Part shown: positions 16,401-19,607 of the stretch, in pieces | Numbering within the stretch: the first letter of the stretch is position 1 | Layout of the letters: every line of letters starts with the position of its first letter | DNA from: CBDUQI01 sp965369325 | GTDB taxonomy: Bacteria; Pseudomonadota; Gammaproteobacteria; Steroidobacterales; JBCBZW01 | Direction of reading: 5' to 3' | Assembly: GCA_965369325.1 (NCBI GenBank) | Contig: CBDUQI010000081.1 | Coordinates: forward strand, 1-22,679 | DNA length: 22,679 nt | Made by a program: the position numbers and the translations under genes | The notes under the pieces: model-generated | The model's input: the letters and a program-made list of their open reading frames with translations, nothing else | Database searches by the model: none | What the model was told of the DNA's origin: nothing

Positions 16401-19295
16401 AAATTCCTCATCACTCAGCACATCATCCAGATTACCGGTGAACACATACTCGTTGCCCACTTTGCCGATGCCGCGCAACTCAATGCGCGTGACCGACACA
16501 TTGTCGTAGCCCGCCACCTTGAGCACCACGTCCACGCCCTCGACCACTTCGGCCCATTCCTCGCCGGCTTCGGTACGGGTAATCTCCGGTGACACCAGGT
16601 TCACCACGGGTTGTTCTTCGTCCTGCCCGAGCGTGACCTCGACACTCTGGCTGATGGCTTCCTGATCCTTGGTATCGACGGCCACCGCGTGCATGCTGAG
16701 GATCTGCTCTTGCGGAATATCCTCCACCGTCTCGAACAACACCGCGTACGGCGCCGTACTGTCCGATCCGACGATATGCTCATCCACAAAGAAGTCGACC
16801 CGCGCAATGCCGATGTCATCGTTGGCCTCAGCGCGCAGTTCAATGGGCAAACCCGCCACGAATGCGGACCCTGCCACCGGATGGCTCAACGCAACATTCG
16901 GCACCTGATCGGGCTGGATAATGATGTTGATTTCCTGCGACTGCGAGATAGAGTCGTGGAAATCGATAATGCGCGTGCTGATGCTGATCGCCGAGCCTAA
17001 GTCTTCCTCGGTCACCGGCAGAGTAAAGGTATGCAGATTGCTGCGTTGGTTGATGGACAGCAGCGCCTGCAACTCTTCCTCAAACGTCAGTTCGCTGGAA
17101 TCGACCAGGCCGGTGAAGCGGTAGCTCTCGCGTACCTGCCCGTCAACGACAAAGTCCACATCCAGGCCCAGATCTGCCGCATCATCGCGGAACTCCACCT
17201 GCACCTCGATGTCTTCGCCCACACTTACGTTCTGCCCATCTGCAGGCGAGAGAATAATGATCGATGGGGGCGCGTTCTCGACAATGCGAATAAGGCCGGT
17301 CGGGAGCGTCTCGCTGCCACCGTTGTTCGCATGCGAGACCGCATGGAAAGACATTGAGGTCTCGGCCACTGATATCAGCGGCACGTCCGCGACAAACTGC
17401 CACAGCTCGTAGAAAATGGGATCGCCATCTTCGCTCTCCCCACGCTGCACGATGCGCGGGAAGTTGGCCGTGCCAACCATGCTGCCGTCGATAAAGAAAT
17501 CTACGTAGGTCACGCGGGTGCTGAACACCGCGTTCTCAATATCAAACTCGCGGGCCACCTGGAATTCGATCAGCCCGCCTTCCACGGCCTGCTGCATTTC
17601 GATCGGTTTTTCCCAACTTAGGTCGGGCACCGGGCGATCCACCTCATCCACCACCGATACTTCAACCGGCAGGCTCTGCGCCTGTTGCCCCAGGCTGTCG
17701 ATGGCGATGGCGGTAAAGGTAAACGTGCGATTAACCAGCTGGTCGGTGATGTCGAGCGCAATCTCATACGGCGCGTTGGGGATAATGCCGATCAGGCTGC
17801 CATCCATGCTGAACTGCACTTCGCGCACGGCCACGTCATCGCTGGCATCCGCTTTGAGCACCAGCGTACTGCCCACCTCCACCTGAGAGGGCAAGTCCAT
17901 CACGATGCTCGGAATGGCGTCGCGCGAAATAATGGGCAGGTCCAGCGAAATGGACGGCTGCGTGCTGAGCGCAATGTTCAGATTGACTGGCGCCGCCTCG
18001 GTAACCGTAGCGCGCGCCAGCACGCCGCCCTTACCGTCCAGTTCGATGATGCCGTCGCTGCCCGGCCCTAGCGTTAGCTGCAGTCCAAACTGCGAAGCGA
18101 TTTCGGTGACGGTGCCATCATCAAACCGTGCCTTCACCATCGGCAGCGGCTTGAAATCGTTCAGACTGTCGATCAGGAATCGGCCATTCGCATCCAGCTC
18201 GTCTTCCACGAACAGTTCCATCAACTGCTTGGTCAGATCGGTTTCGACCGGGATATCCAGTGGGTCCAGCCCTGGATACGCCACACTGATAACGACGCTC
18301 TGCCCCGCCGTCTCTGCCAGCGGATACACCACGCCGCCCGAGGTGACCGCTACCAGATCGGGCCGCGAGGAGCTATAGGCGACGTCGGTACCCAGGCCTG
18401 GCAGCGCGGTGGGCCCGCGGAACTGGAAGTCCACGGTGGGCACGACGGTAGCCGTCTCGAGCAAATTGGTGAACAGAATCCGCGTTGGCATGGCGCTGAG
18501 CCCCAACGCCTCCTCGTTCACATCGCTGCCCGTAAACGCCAGCTTGGAGACGGTGCGCTGGTTATTGGACGAATCGACCACCAGCGCATCCAGCAATACC
18601 ACACCGTCGCTGGCGATGGCCTCGGCGTCCAGCGCCGTGGTCACCGGAATGACCAGTTGGAACTGGCTTTGCCCTTGGGTATCGGGATACACCCGCTGAT
18701 AACCGCCGCTGTCGGCAAAGGCCTGCTCGCGCGCAGCGCTTACGATGCCGCCAGCGCTGCGTAGCGTGGAGGCGCGTACGCCAGTCATCGCCACCGCAAC
18801 GTAGCTGATGTCCGCATCGTCAAATGCGTCGAACAACCCGATCAGATGTTGCTGGCCGTCCAGGTTCTCGAGCGCGACGCCAGTGAAGCTCAGATCCGGC
18901 AGATTCGTCTCGAAAAAGAAGTTCTCGCTGTGCTGCTCGGTGGTGCCGTCGAGGAAGGTTAGCGTCACCTGCGGCGACAACTGTCCAGCGCCTTCGCCGC
19001 TGAAATTCACCTCGCAGGCAATCTCCGAGGTCGCCACCCGCACGGACTGAACAGGCGTGAGTGTCTCTACCCGGGTGCCCGCAGTGGTTTCGATGGACGC
19101 CACAGAAGTACAGTCAGAAATGCGCGCGGTGTAGGCATTGCTAAGCGAGTTTTCGGAGACACCGCCGCTCGCGCGAATATCAATATCGAGCGCCGCCGCA
19201 ATCGGGCAAATCAGCAAACTCGAAACAAGCAAAACCATGCCGCGTGCGACACTGCTCAACTTGGCTGGTATCACAGCCACTCTATCCGGTCCCAT
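1..19295 (-). CDS. Giant exported multidomain protein (Ig-like array plus repeated beta-propeller/TIG units), C-terminus beyond window
   Basis: One minus-strand frame stays open from an ATG at 19295-19293 to the left edge: at least 6,431 codons, roughly 0.7 MDa. I read the frame through and met no stop. An in-frame TAA lies just upstream of a GTG at 19301-19299, so only GTG 19301 or ATG 19295 can start the signal peptide; ATG was chosen, without a convincing Shine-Dalgarno. Order: signal peptide (1-35), beta-rich head (36-458), about 21 Ig-like modules (459-3095) with an island at 1613-1882, a linker to about 3282, then repeated units of LVIVD beta-propeller, SbsA-like Ig and two TIG/IPT-like domains to the edge. 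The protein is acidic, with few cysteines. No catalytic domain, transmembrane helix or secretion-anchor motif is visible; sorting signals would lie in the missing C-terminus. A surface or secreted adhesin/scaffold role is inferred from domain types only; Ig and TIG modules are common in bacterial surface proteins. Confidence 0.93.
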   Translation of the reverse strand, partial: MGPDRVAVIPAKLSSVARGMVLLVSSLLICPIAAALDIDIRASGGVSENSLSNAYTARISDCTSVASIETTAGTRVETLTPVQSVRVATSEIACEVNFSGEGAGQLSPQVTLTFLDGTTEQHSENFFFETNLPDLSFTGVALENLDGQQHLIGLFDAFDDADISYVAVAMTGVRASTLRSAGGIVSAAREQAFADSGGYQRVYPDTQGQSQFQLVIPVTTALDAEAIASDGVVLLDALVVDSSNNQRTVSKLAFTGSDVNEEALGLSAMPTRILFTNLLETATVVPTVDFQFRGPTALPGLGTDVAYSSSRPDLVAVTSGGVVYPLAETAGQSVVISVAYPGLDPLDIPVETDLTKQLMELFVEDELDANGRFLIDSLNDFKPLPMVKARFDDGTVTEIASQFGLQLTLGPGSDGIIELDGKGGVLARATVTEAAPVNLNIALSTQPSISLDLPIISRDAIPSIVMDLPSQVEVGSTLVLKADASDDVAVREVQFSMDGSLIGIIPNAPYEIALDITDQLVNRTFTFTAIAIDSLGQQAQSLPVEVSVVDEVDRPVPDLSWEKPIEMQQAVEGGLIEFQVAREFDIENAVFSTRVTYVDFFIDGSMVGTANFPRIVQRGESEDGDPIFYELWQFVADVPLISVAETSMSFHAVSHANNGGSETLPTGLIRIVENAPPSIIILSPADGQNVSVGEDIEVQVEFRDDAADLGLDVDFVVDGQVRESYRFTGLVDSSELTFEEELQALLSINQRSNLHTFTLPVTEEDLGSAISISTRIIDFHDSISQSQEINIIIQPDQVPNVALSHPVAGSAFVAGLPIELRAEANDDIGIARVDFFVDEHIVGSDSTAPYAVLFETVEDIPQEQILSMHAVAVDTKDQEAISQSVEVTLGQDEEQPVVNLVSPEITRTEAGEEWAEVVEGVDVVLKVAGYDNVSVTRIELRGIGKVGNEYVFTGNLDDVLSDEEFAPQSVPGVLNAYNAIKLVRVPAFSHTNEDEPDLYPVEATGFDKAGNSSKARMFVAVGADKRPFVNEVTLHRDAFLPRDVISFDANVQDDVSVDVVTAQFEFMRDGLGTPEVVVQSLDVDTTPGPGQPQFIPGPNVQAHFALDLSAYADVSFGQNIQLTLTLTDSAGQTSLSPFVTQIPIKSDEIAPSLSINTPIPGSLLYHDETMSFDWRAIDDTYLSEIRFESAGQTLFQRTTDVGTDEGTFSVTVPSSGDTLTITSTAVDVSGKSVSFDSSYPLASDEPPEISVRAPAAGSRLIEGEQFTLTTLVTDNRQVNSVEYFIETDTGGRVVHATFDSADVSVANSAGQFLSAGLRVPHKPDLPDQVRVGVRAVDDAGLASELLLDLVIMDDEEPPAVVMASPQDDIEVMPGDSFAIAGSGDDNIYIDQLVPRLIAADGTAVDLEWESLSRNDRVESVTVPNPISFGTLIVAERFYTEYEGRVRLPQSYLDQAGEVFDLLVAAADLGVNETESNSVKLTVLADEEAPAINISGWEEELADRQPLSVSVEFVDNIAVESYRVYLLGDEANPLGEDSALDQARVTSGALDIDLSPYVPVPEEGTRITLVAEATDLAGNSAVEQVTALILPDQPPVLTALDRSPEESMVPGQRLFHALSMRDDYASADEQIRYFPMYTSLGGFAEGVRLPLGYIDETETTSPRPYIGFQYAEAGGLSQTVLVNDKPYVHIADTGEMQVYNLALSGDIVLRELDPTLSTPETPVYLFPSSYQIETLSDNVCSALREESELSALTVQGLLGDDVTSVNITPVWADGLPREGGIERLVLLGGKLDRSSGWLVNGRQRGLTVHPQLTVVLDGPDASPSQFVSAREMISARSETSETGHVSVTPPAAASTRVTVLGHAIDRFSADRAPQALSALTDATITPDIEAPTLVVGSPANGTTVVPLQRIDLALDFTDNEGGVDNVQLFQNGSELVREIGGVFDKPTLSVPYDVPRSFTGGELELLVVTTDHNNLTATQALTLPILPNEAPQLTLEKFSSYKVGGEYLDVLDSPERLNLAEFWVRTGESFKLDVTLDDDAGLDTYRVYRLLRDGTRVQEDGNDYANSCPQVPVTRSEYASTIQFLETSPTEYQLVLTDTFGNEVVRSFIVHPLTNMAPAIRITAPAQDQLIVAGTFQIKVGAVSTDDRQLELGDLRVFANGIELERLGTEVAEIGGSSVVTQAFNEMYDEIEATYGVDFADRFGFRTSPYALEAGFVFAVPSGILTSNETVVLTAQINDSDGAVARHEISFIAAPDDINPEVAITQPDVTFGPPEFSDFTLGFRAFDNVKIERMEVYRAYGALIETTGEYLTTDFGLPIRTVSGIEPRDFEPVTTVNIDTPEFFQLIHVDRLVDIAGQFPGGSVTGEELFDVWIKVIAVDASGNERERTVRYPVRVDERPVVDILDPVPGARVVEGSQMVVNVNGFDDVGIDSLRLVATHSNGDTEVLNLLLRQPPYTFQVSVPMFDAAVPANNLLTLYVEAIDTYGAAFGDLDQHIATEQITVEITEDQAPVVAIGIPLDGDEVTEGQFMLVQVNATDDIGLERVVLQVDGLIDGDRAFTDTAFPYEFLVEVPYGQANTDLILSASATELRFDGMSRTALTPAPTVVHVSKDVDPPTLSVRSPLEAGATVVERRSVQFVADVSDNVRVSNLRVLLYADSNLDGLFAENEQIRQALVLAPPYEGTIAVDAIADYVDEALAPGLTQLALQMVFVAIDGAGNESQEVRPVTLIRNSPPQISQIRILDSRGFSLGALVSEITEGRGIVVDVVAIDPEVGVDSVRLYQAIGSDSNFADEAYLLVGEDQSAPFQFQVQVPAGRAGDVMSFRADATDIDAYQSDQSAPVHLSILEDQPPVAAIVKPENDESAVIDGTDIEIFVEATDDLGPDGIDRVVIYVNDSPVTTIFDDYSSQNGSFAQEHIYRALLSAPEGVSGFVIYAVVYDVVGHSTTTAPVRIGRVEDTVEPDLDVLAPFRSEILTANETIRAVAGVSDIGSEEDREVNMDFVREAQLLDTGEWVEQASATVLLSRDDARGPGDTTPISDPDNFFFVYWQDFVDGNVFAPRLQHNERVRVRTTVTTPNHTVVDETFHEVGLPISERRFLLPQDPGGGEPSQGQKDLAQSVYYTAVDQFQGEERTGAMLSAWSTIDPMRVEAGLGNLLVNEMAAGDDPPVPRTGLFIADATNETLTGNGDFFVYSSLLAGASEIFAGTIGEIHADANFVVAGKTGLLPGLGDSFDPSSFVSALEASIGQDPDTGATYYDNEAGELLLFNLRNGDGQFGLPYLLAGRVDLPFPDVYGVTRVDDLALVANGNGGVQVIDISNLSAPYRVGFIKPNGFARDVVVVENYAFIAASQEGLVVADISDPAMPIVAVLDTLGVANRIEVDGNTLYLTDMAGDGFNSQLNIISIADPFFPRLVRTLQLEPEQPDLVPDGSYDVTIAGSQAFVSVLYSDQEDQPAQSVIEVIDLPALEDPRLDATTPTVIHRSASGEDFAARGMKVARGGLQVASGRRGLGRIELPRLTVLDHIPGRDQANVSTALINGIEIELSDVLDGAVDLSQFVTVKAGDPLIGPDVTDLFTLGFSERDGQPSLRFVLLTLQTGMMLDPNTEYYVLLDASLTSLNSQSLGSDYQFAFSTSPAGDALAPDIVSITPDVGSIAGGTQIIVRGLEFGEAPELYVGGQRLSVSEVIPADVDDPFDRILATTVANEAGPAAVRVVNDAGLEDVAIGAFTYVDILTISFIDPPIVRVDQSGRGDRVAIVGLGFHDGVSVRTIRNDGSDIEVIDTVDQDRLRLQSAERMDWVVPDFGDSFRGFVDVEISDDNGRRYLVPNALFYGRLTVDRRLQAEKPFSKEEIDELVGSVDGFIPDPLKLPPGRIVSLQSDPDLRLLYVLGEGVLRASTSAKTRDEFETYFAPGWISLVHYDRDAIENAAPAHGLGYFNLPQDLVPTAMLLTDTQLFVTAWGYELPFIDTTYEDQNVLLVYDREVRLPGDIVEGGRDRDILYALPLNFQSPPKAIASAGNLLFVANDSDGVAVINASESLRPSTIRTLTTGNANGRTVNLRATTLQVVGETLHVVGGDGRFMFDIANPTMPQVGFSGLTSRSVVLNDGLSLATGSNGSPMSLYDVQRPGNLKLLGQFDENGFDLPGGVLGRSGITTLGAVTTSDMRNCESNSNEFLGLFDLSRPGELVSLLDAAQLTNCSPEPVRTPRLLTDDGLYVASFGYDEETTIAPLPYEDPTGGASTSLTMSELLLVDTLTLDLASVAPAHESLHVPTGTEIALRFTEPVQVPDGETLLAYLAQYLALIYDDGTPEGVSVAYDAQFDPLLPERLLIQPTSTLLANSDYRVELSGVLESRRTIGLFEHTVRFSTAGSSAPAPEIDTVEQGVVLTAGGIITVIVRDADAPEFLVGDVAATILNSEAIDGELTRYTLDVPAGLAGPASLQVINANGTRDTLLGAIQYVEPLELIDAAPSQGSINGGTSVVITGAGFRTSGTSVEVTFGGIPALAQDITVIDTETMTVVTPPGRIGVVDITVTLDNGQSGTIVNGFEYQQPIQANIVTDGRIYDVALDPTGTFLVGAAGQAGVLIYNVDASTFTTGSDQPLNPDDLRNLIDLDGDDVDDRIVAQVGLPGGYAALGVDLFFERGTDRVFVAAAKTNTDGSIVEDSAKLFVISFNAYDIAESTIIADLDIPADFARGIEVENNLAVMAAGDAGLAFVDVFLPTKAYLSATAPLPDGHTALDVTRLSTPAGENSFYAVAAGQFDFGNNRLLNSLDSSTGGLHLMEHRPGEGFVVTGSVAVPSSRVVVDGDFAYLAAGDGGMVVVDISDRTAPVIVSRVVDAGFVYDVDVSGNIAYLAVGTAGIITVDVTNPAVPLISAGMEAFGSSTIEVAMASPFAAYSAGWDSTLGGVVQVTPDVVLKIHTVDPRNGILDLDALGELTLFVRFNKAIDLEPDNLNRFGLLDGNGVALPLTIEIINNDAILTVTDFSTLTVGELLTLVVEAGVQSVKPIDEDTSLVLYELAQEQRFTLTYRGDRPDDLFIDAVVPRRTQLAQAIQLTVSGIGIPTDAARVQLFVGDLPVDILDIQSNDDEERAAIVTGLVPPIYQPGLYDVRIAVERDGLWEEATLYGGLAVDAPLAFDTLSPRWGPVGGGTTVTVTGQGFEPGTTVSEGISVLIGSVPVASVNVFSTTRMQIVTRGGPVGLNDVVGTDRYGNTAILTGRDGFGYGLKQLASQLGGSVSPSDVVIDRETGLAITSGGYVFEGHEIRLFDGVPFPDTVMAATFDVQDPSNPLLVGGVPALPSGADGNALIGRIAEKLVLEGEGQDRELTEDEERRLQELSSSELPLAIDSIRVHPTLELEEGVMRKRLYVAQGSGGVTRLNLDEANGLQFLSRQLFDSDVDHTGDLLRWGQNVFAARGPVEPPNQPPREPCQRALGPVAGDTSEVESLNYYDLTDPFRAGSFAGLSGGNAITRDEQWLYAGGLRRGYMWNTAEQCALFRAFTAAKVGDAGSARVTAVNLFDQALTRDYNFDNNVADIVSYGEYLVVALASGGVQIVHKERPDQRVDVVIDGTLQDNPGRAVGLRRYANLLFIAADGGGLIVLDLADPESPVVVSAGNTETVESADVFKDRAIAGSGAGGLLVFQMPHAFVTDTSHDEGALISEGAGLEVRFNERVTIESLEQPGAMSVLRTDTGALVAHTLTPLDQIENHAEVFQIDFAREAGVGYEVRVDDARNLRSTALWQPFVLRLQAAAAGALQPRIDTVQNGAFHRGLSDEILIEGDGFRGDQPPLVFVDQFEVPVQWQSEQLLRIAPGALELLPLDNGEHHLRVIDSGLTAAMPGAIIIGEDPGLAQFELTPTSGSDRGGAQMRVTASQSVILPGAKVIMRSRTGITEIRTEISDSGVANVDLVDNVETLSEFTFTLPGVIEPDLFNVFLAINGVEYLVGQFSYTIDGGRSIDLPNYPPMVMGAAQVVGDLLYVGVSDGVEPTSDNRFLMPSGFEIYDINIWDRPVRLGQLRTDQPVTGVAVLDETAYLASGSDGMLVVDVVDPENPLLVTNFPVPGNRATDVAANPQQRVLALSVANDLGTGYLRFFDLDDPEFDPPDNYDTINFNDGDLLGEPLEIQWLGDELYVLLLRDGQLYVVVINGFEAPISYTVSAIERADQANDSASFQVQYGQIAVTTGEEYLVLQSDGAGGFDTVYWQQNDDAELLANGGALFISNDQGIDNRNTTDLVVTSINPGAGTTLSPSDVISVQFSDLINTGDGVHELSDVIEVLDDTGTPLPVDAYLLTGINTLSGGIVEIAFTETLAYAGPITVVIGDVLDLGGRTLLQPLNLSYELGAAQRVQIDRVGRVTDDVVGEHFFHGDGTEIAALVGAGFGTEPNDLSITVGDVIIATGDIQSVTENEVRFAMPELHLGLISTVLSVQVDIGGVN
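1455..3609 (-). repeat. Supradomain unit 4: propeller, SbsA-like Ig, two TIG/IPT-like domains
   Basis: The propeller (about 3600-2385) includes LLFIAADGGGLIVLDLADP and YLVVALASGGVQIVH. It also has a longer loop region with cysteines C5427 and C5491. The SbsA-like domain (about 2370-2070) has the hallmark LEVRFNERVTIESL. Two TIG-like domains follow, at about 2055-1770 (ILIEGDGFRGDQPPLVFVD) and 1765-1460 (LTPTSGSDRGGAQMRVTAS). Confidence 0.7.
3610..5639 (-). repeat. Supradomain unit 3: propeller, SbsA-like Ig, two TIG/IPT-like domains
   Basis: The propeller (about 5639-4630) has consecutive LVIVD blades, including YLAAGDGGMVVVDISD and YLAVGTAGIITVDVTNP, and a calcium-loop-like insertion. The SbsA-like domain (about 4560-4225) contains LTLFVRFNKAIDLEPDN. 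A degenerate TIG-like domain (about 4205-3905) and a clear TIG domain (about 3893-3610; LSPRWGPVGGGTTVTVTG then QGF) complete the unit. Order and spacing match unit 2. Confidence 0.75.
5442..5468 (-). other. Asp-rich calcium-loop-like motif in propeller 3
   Basis: Residues DLDGDDVDD have the D-x-D-G-D-x-x-D core of dockerin and EF-type calcium loops. It lies between propeller strands of unit 3 and was not seen at the equivalent place in the other units. Metal binding is an inference from the motif. Confidence 0.45.
5640..7789 (-). repeat. Supradomain unit 2: propeller, SbsA-like Ig, two TIG/IPT-like domains
   Basis: The propeller spans about 7690-6580, with blade strands such as LLFVANDSDGVAVIN and TLHVVGGDGRFMFDIANP. 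It carries a cysteine pair (C4166, C4197). The SbsA-like domain (about 6530-6190) has the family pattern ALRFTEPVQVPDG and ends HTVRFSTAGSS. The first TIG-like domain (about 6185-5930) starts PAPEIDTVEQGVV and is degenerate. The second (about 5925-5650) is textbook TIG: DAAPSQGSINGGTSVVITG followed by AGF. Confidence 0.75.
7790..9450 (-). repeat. Supradomain unit 1: LVIVD propeller, SbsA-like Ig, two TIG/IPT-like domains
   Basis: Propeller blades at about 9450-8767 show the LVIVD pattern, e.g. LALVANGNGGVQVIDIS and YAFIAASQEGLVVADISDP. An SbsA-like (Big_5) domain follows at about 8766-8390, with a closing strand ending SDYQFAFSTSPAG. A clear TIG/IPT domain starts near 8378 (APDIVSITPDVGSIAGGT, then IIVRGLEF). 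A second TIG-like domain runs from about 8115 to 7797 (VAIVGLGFHDGVSV). This is the shortest complete unit, about 1.66 kb. Confidence 0.72.
9451..10010 (-). other. Unclassified ~185-residue linker between the Ig array and the first propeller unit
   Basis: After the last Ig-like module the protein passes through a Gly/Pro/Gln segment (LPQDPGGGEPSQGQKD). A stretch with helical and mixed character follows (AVDQFQGEERTGAMLSAWS; SSLLAGASEIFAGTIGEI) and ends in YYDNEAGELLLFNL just before the first propeller blades. It matches neither the Ig nor the LVIVD pattern and occurs only once, marking the change from one repeat class to the other. Function unknown. Confidence 0.45.
11289..11324 (-). other. 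EF-hand-like calcium-binding loop in an Ig module
   Basis: Residues DSNLDGLFAENE have Asp at position 1, Asn at 3, Asp at 5, Gly at 6 and Glu at 12, the spacing of a canonical EF-hand loop. The loop sits after a beta strand (VLLYA) of the Ig-like module that starts near 11465. No flanking helices are evident, so it would be a calcium-binding beta-hairpin insertion rather than a full EF-hand. Confidence 0.45.
13650..14460 (-). other. Unclassified ~270-residue island inside the Ig array
   Basis: Between the opening of the module at about 14525 and the module at about 13640 (residues about 1613-1882) the Ig pattern is lost. The stretch has more aromatics at its start (FPMYTSLGGF, PYIGFQYAEAGG), one propeller-like strand pair (PYVHIADTGEMQVYNL) and a cysteine (DNVCSALREE). 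It then has a Ser/Ala/Arg-rich segment (SAREMISARSETSETG) before the next linker, DIEAPTLVV. I do not recognise a family. It may be an inserted domain or a degenerate pair of modules. Confidence 0.5.
17920..19190 (-). other. N-terminal beta-rich head of the giant protein with two BIG2-like modules
   Basis: Residues 36 to about 458 do not follow the Ig-module rhythm of the rest. The first part is beta-rich and holds the only two cysteines of the head (C62 and C94), which could form a disulfide. Two later stretches, near 18460-18240 and 18170-17930, have the BIG2 pattern: a conserved valine strand, then 'TDVAYSSSRPDLVAVTSGG', then a closing strand of alternating hydrophobics. BIG2 modules occur in intimin/invasin-type surface proteins, but similarity here is by eye only. 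The extreme N-terminal part (residues 36-280) was not recognised. Confidence 0.5.
19191..19295 (-). other. Predicted Sec signal peptide of the giant protein (residues 1-35)
   Basis: The first 35 residues have a long basic n-region (R5, K12, R18), a hydrophobic core around MVLLVSSLLIC and an alanine-rich end, PIAAA, followed by the acidic mature start LDIDI. Cleavage after A35 fits signal peptidase I. The cysteine at residue 30 is not in a lipobox, because isoleucine rather than Gly/Ala/Ser precedes it, so lipidation is unlikely. The internal Met20 would leave no positive n-region, which supports the upstream start. Confidence 0.8.
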
Positions 19296-19343
19296 GTTCA
19301 CTTACAGACCAGGACTCCCTTGTTGTCACGGGCATCTCGATAT

Positions 19344-19372
19344 TGTCGTTGCCCGCGGTGCCCTTTATATAT
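19344..19372 (+). promoter_or_regulatory. Possible sigma70-type promoter for the ggt operon
   Basis: TTGTCG (19344-19349) and TATATA (19367-19372) are separated by 17 bases, giving a plausible -35/-10 pair with a start near 19379 and a leader of about 230 bases. The same AT block read on the minus strand offers TATAAA as a -10 for the giant gene, but with only a poor -35. It is the only AT-rich spot in the gap; not proven. Confidence 0.35.
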
Positions 19373-19454
19373 ATTTAGCGTGATGTGCCCCGAATGCGGC
19401 ACCCCTCCAATCACACCCCTGTCAGACATGGCCGGACACTGGCAGCGTGTCTGT

Positions 19455-19530
19455 ATCGGGCAGGCGAGCCTAGCGAAAAAGCTGGGACGCAACAAGTTAT
19501 GGTTAAATAGTAGCCAACAGGGCGCCCCGT
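19455..19530 (+). promoter_or_regulatory. Candidate degenerate c-di-GMP-I (GEMM-I)-like leader element
   Basis: In order on the plus strand there are GGGCA (19458-19462), a hairpin CCTAGC/GCTGGG with loop GAAAAA (19469-19486), GACGCAA (19486-19492), GGTTAAA (19501-19507) and TAGCC (19511-19515). GEMM-I has the same order: GGGCAAA, a GAAA-capped stem, GACGCAA, GGCCUAA, then AGC plus GG/CC. Differences are a longer 5' joint, CAAG in place of AGCC after GACGCAA, and no convincing outer P1 stem or CACGCA start. It may be a diverged riboswitch or chance. Confidence 0.25.
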
Positions 19531-19595
19531 CTCGGCTTGCGCACTCCTGGCCCCTGGTCCAGAATCCGCCAATCGCCTATCTCACTCAAATGATT

Positions 19596-19600
19596 AAGGA
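19596..19600 (+). promoter_or_regulatory. Shine-Dalgarno that fixes the ggt start
   Basis: AAGGA lies 7 bases before the ATG at 19608. It falls inside the reading frame that would start at the alternative ATG 19590, so 19608 is the better start. Confidence 0.75.
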
Positions 19601-19607
19601 ACTTCGC

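Larger units (their letters stand above)
10011..17919 (-). repeat. Tandem array of about 21 Ig-like (Big_7-type) modules in the giant protein
   Basis: Each module opens with a short acidic/proline linker such as DERPVVDI, NAPPSIII or DQAPVVAI. It continues with a G-x-x-V turn and an A-x-DD-x-G/A-V-x-x-V strand, and often ends with an 'FVDG' or 'QVDG' hairpin before the last strands (for example ADASDDVAVREVQFSMDG near 17850). Module starts were seen near 17917, 17640, 17280, 16905, 16620, 16235, 15850, 15565, 15240, 14845, 14525, 13640, 13345, 12960, 12535, 12115, 11775, 11465, 11105, 10755 and 10425. Spacing is about 280-430 bases apart from the island after 14525. Copies are divergent, with no near-identical DNA repeats. 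Big_7 folds are usually structural spacers in extracellular enzymes and adhesins; here they probably form a long stalk. Confidence 0.8.
19302..19607. other. Divergent intergenic region between the giant gene and ggt
   Basis: These 306 bases separate two divergent start codons and must hold both promoters. A TATATATA block within 19365-19378 stands out against GC-rich surroundings. Downstream on the plus strand are a hairpin plus GACGCAA element, a GGGCGCCC palindrome near 19520-19528 and the Shine-Dalgarno of ggt. The ggt reading frame happens to be open upstream to 19320, but there is no convincing start or ribosome site there. No transcription-factor operator was recognised. Confidence 0.6.

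Noticed and set aside
1..19295. Possible CRISPR or tandem DNA repeats suggested by the periodic protein motifs
   Set aside because: The repetition is at protein level only; copies share no long identical DNA words or regular spacers.
19389..19406. A short inverted repeat GTGCC...GGCAC in the intergenic region
   Set aside because: Five-base arms with an eight-base loop are expected by chance in GC-rich DNA, and no U-tract follows to make it a terminator.
19298..19495. A 65-codon minus-strand frame just upstream of the giant gene
   Set aside because: It needs a TTG start, has no Shine-Dalgarno, spans the AT-rich promoter block and ends at the TAA abutting the giant gene start. No family resemblance.
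19320..19607. An N-terminal extension of gamma-glutamyltransferase from 19320, including two Cys-x-x-Cys pairs
   Set aside because: The extension would place the signal peptide about 96 residues inside the protein. The good Shine-Dalgarno and signal peptide at 19608 make it leader DNA that merely stays open.
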